Both the position numbers and the translations under genes were made by a program. Positions 62,735-64,000 of a DNA stretch of 64,000 nt are shown piece after piece. Location of the stretch: positions 62,001 through 126,000 of the forward strand of contig CAMVRT010000001.1 in NCBI GenBank assembly GCA_947169975.1, in the 5' to 3' direction. Each line of letters starts with the position of its first letter. Position 1 is the stretch's first letter. The DNA is from an uncultured Oscillospiraceae bacterium. GTDB lineage: Bacteria > Bacillota > Clostridia > Oscillospirales > Oscillospiraceae. Below the pieces are notes generated by a model that had not been told where the DNA came from, did no database searches, and worked only from the letters and a program-made list of their open reading frames with translations.

Positions 62735-62763
62735 ATTATACCACCGCCAAGTCCTTTTCTCAA
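62735..62763 (-). promoter_or_regulatory. Promoter of ychF
   Basis: TTGAGA (62758-62763), 17-bp spacer, TATAAT (62735-62740) on the minus strand. The region 62582-62734 is a transcribed, AT- and purine-rich leader with no gene that I can support. Confidence 0.85.
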
Positions 62764-62907
62764 TAGCTTTCGGCTGATAATCCGGACATTTTGATGGCAC
62801 CCCCTTTCCGCATGGTCGGATTTGCGGGATTGTCTTTCGTTTTCTCACAAATTATTGTGCTGGAAGAAGTCGCGAAAATCACACTTTCATCCGCTGGCTC
62901 TTTGTGA

Positions 62908-62913
62908 TATAAT
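62908..62913 (+). promoter_or_regulatory. Extended -10 promoter of the SpoIIE-type phosphatase gene
   Basis: TGA-TATAAT, with weak TTTCAT (62885-62890) spaced 17 bp; about 50 nt upstream of the ATG. The stretch 62764-62884 between the two divergent promoters is AT-rich and shows no gene. Confidence 0.6.
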
Positions 62914-62966
62914 TTATTGTAATGAAGTGAACTTTGCTTTGCCGGGACAGATAGACAGGGGGTGTT

Positions 62967-64000
62967 ATGTTGAAAAAGAAAACAATTCTGATCGGGCTGG
63001 CCCTTACCGTTGTGCTGGCCTTTGGCAGTCTGGTTCTGGGCCTGCAGTTTTTTAACAATCCGCGTCTGGACGCGGCGTCTTTGTTCCACGCCGGTGTAGA
63101 CGTGATGGGTGCCTTTGTCTGCGCCGTTTTGTTCTACGGATGCATGGGGCAGGTGGAGCAGGCCTCACGCAGCTTCAGCGTGCTGGTCGTCATGGCAAGC
63201 GCGTCCTTTGCCATCAACGAAACAATGTGGTTTATTGCCGGATCGCCCCAGTGGCGCGCGCTGTACTTCGTTTGCTGTTTGCTGAGCAAGTGGGTCAACC
63301 TTGCGATGATCTATTGTTTCTTCCTGTATGTGAGACATACCCTTCGCTTCGAGGGGAAGCTGGCGCGGTGGGCGGACAAATGGTTTCCCGTTTTGCTGAT
63401 CTGCTCCATGCTGATCGTCCTTGCCAATGTGTTCTGTCCCATCAGCTTTCTGGTGGACGCAAACGGGTTCTATGGAAAAGGGGGGCTGCCCTGGCTGGAG
63501 GATCTCTATCTGATTGTTGCAGCCTCAGTCACCACTGTCCTGATCGTCAAGTGTGCCAGTCCCCGCCGGCAGAAATGGGCGGCAATGTCTTTTGTTGTCG
63601 TTCCTATCGTTGCGTTTCTGGCCTCGGGAGGAGCTTTTGCTTACGCGACCCAGTACGGATCGGTTCTCCTGTCGCTGATCCTGATGTACTGCATCCTCTT
63701 CAACGACAGAAGCCGTAAGCTGGCTGCCACGCAAACGGAGCTGGCCATGGCAACGGAGATCCAGGCAGCCATGCTGCCTTCCATTTTCCCTGCTTTTCCC
63801 AGCAGAGAAGAATTTGATCTCCACGCCAGCATGGATCCCGCCAAGGAGGTCGGCGGCGATTTCTACGACTTCTTCCTGATCGACGAGGATCACCTGGGGC
63901 TGATCATTGCCGATGTGAGCGGAAAGGGGATTCCGGCAGCCCTGTTTATGATGATCTCAAAGACTGTGCTTCAGAACTTCGCCAAGCTGGGCATCGGCGC
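62967..64000 (+). CDS. Membrane-bound SpoIIE-type PP2C phosphatase, N-terminal part
   Basis: Open from the ATG at 62967 (AGGGGGTG) to the right edge, 344 codons without a stop; the C-terminus is outside the window. Seven or so membrane segments (about residues 1-235) are followed by a linker helix 'KLAATQTELAMATEIQAAML' and the start of a PP2C_SpoIIE domain: 'FDLHASMDPAKEVGGDFYDF' and 'LGLIIADVSGKGIPAALFMM' (metal-binding Asp residues). Such proteins dephosphorylate anti-sigma factor antagonists in response to signals sensed by the membrane part. Confidence 0.92.
   Translation, partial: MLKKKTILIGLALTVVLAFGSLVLGLQFFNNPRLDAASLFHAGVDVMGAFVCAVLFYGCMGQVEQASRSFSVLVVMASASFAINETMWFIAGSPQWRALYFVCCLLSKWVNLAMIYCFFLYVRHTLRFEGKLARWADKWFPVLLICSMLIVLANVFCPISFLVDANGFYGKGGLPWLEDLYLIVAASVTTVLIVKCASPRRQKWAAMSFVVVPIVAFLASGGAFAYATQYGSVLLSLILMYCILFNDRSRKLAATQTELAMATEIQAAMLPSIFPAFPSREEFDLHASMDPAKEVGGDFYDFFLIDEDHLGLIIADVSGKGIPAALFMMISKTVLQNFAKLGIG

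Overview
The window is about 60% GC and comes from the chromosome of a spore-forming Firmicute of class Clostridia, most likely a gut Oscillospiraceae (Oscillibacter, Dysosmobacter, Lawsonibacter or Flavonifractor type). The evidence is the sporulation gene set (spmA-spmB, yqfC-yqfD, a ylbJ-like gene), an AbrB/SpoVT regulator, CtsR control of clpC, a T-box leader on thrS, HPr with both phosphorylation sites, a reverse rubrerythrin, sigma-A promoters with 17-bp spacers, and AGGAGG-type ribosome binding sites. The genus is inferred; nothing in the window proves it. I saw no rRNA, tRNA, prophage, CRISPR array or transposase.

Layout: 1-5.4 kb holds a cut amidase gene, an RlmI-type methyltransferase, a transglutaminase-like protein plus a DUF4358-type lipoprotein, a cassette of nested palindromes and a large membrane protein. 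5.5-9.0 kb is ctsR-mcsA-clpC behind a promoter flanked by CtsR boxes, without mcsB. 9.2-13 kb holds a secreted M14-type peptidase with Ig-like domains and an MFS transporter. 13-16.6 kb has a small ferredoxin, trmN6-rsmI, an abrB-type regulator and spmAB. 16.7-18 kb is thyA-folA. 18-26 kb has a FAD dehydrogenase, two small unknown genes, murI-ywiB-argS and recG. 26-30.6 kb has nudC with an L,D-transpeptidase lipoprotein, uvrC and HPr. 30.7-39.6 kb is the conserved block yqfC-yqfD-phoH-ybeY-(insert)-era-yqzL-recO-mutS2, with a ylbJ-like gene divergent from it. 39.7-47.2 kb is a nucleoside uptake and catabolism locus: deoC-deoD, a BMP lipoprotein, a sugar-isomerase-like protein, an ABC ATPase and two permeases. 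47.3-51.9 kb is a run of small genes with a rubrerythrin, a rubrerythrin remnant, a gamma carbonic anhydrase and uridine phosphorylase. 51.9-57.3 kb has feoB, a small alarmone synthetase, a small exporter and a Na/Pi symporter. 57.5-64 kb has the T-box operon thrS-MBL hydrolase-membrane protein, a HAD phosphatase with ychF, and the start of a membrane-bound SpoIIE-type phosphatase.

Most of the window is housekeeping. The less ordinary signals lie between genes. A repeat family of about 163 bp is present twice (28229-28392 and 57328-57489, opposite orientation), and its three hairpins are kept by compensatory changes while stem sequences differ. A cassette of five nested palindromes is bracketed by twin hairpins (3368-3645). 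A pair of degenerate hairpin repeats lies at 11260-11376. The murI transcript has a long, folded leader. A rubrerythrin was truncated next to a small membrane gene, and a perfect hairpin hides the ribosome binding site of the last gene in the T-box operon.

Genes that appear to work together: deoC, deoD, udp and the BMP/NupOPQ-type transporter (nucleoside scavenging); thyA and folA (dTMP synthesis and folate recycling); murI and the L,D-transpeptidase (cell wall); ctsR, mcsA and clpC (proteostasis); uvrC, recG, recO and mutS2 (DNA repair).
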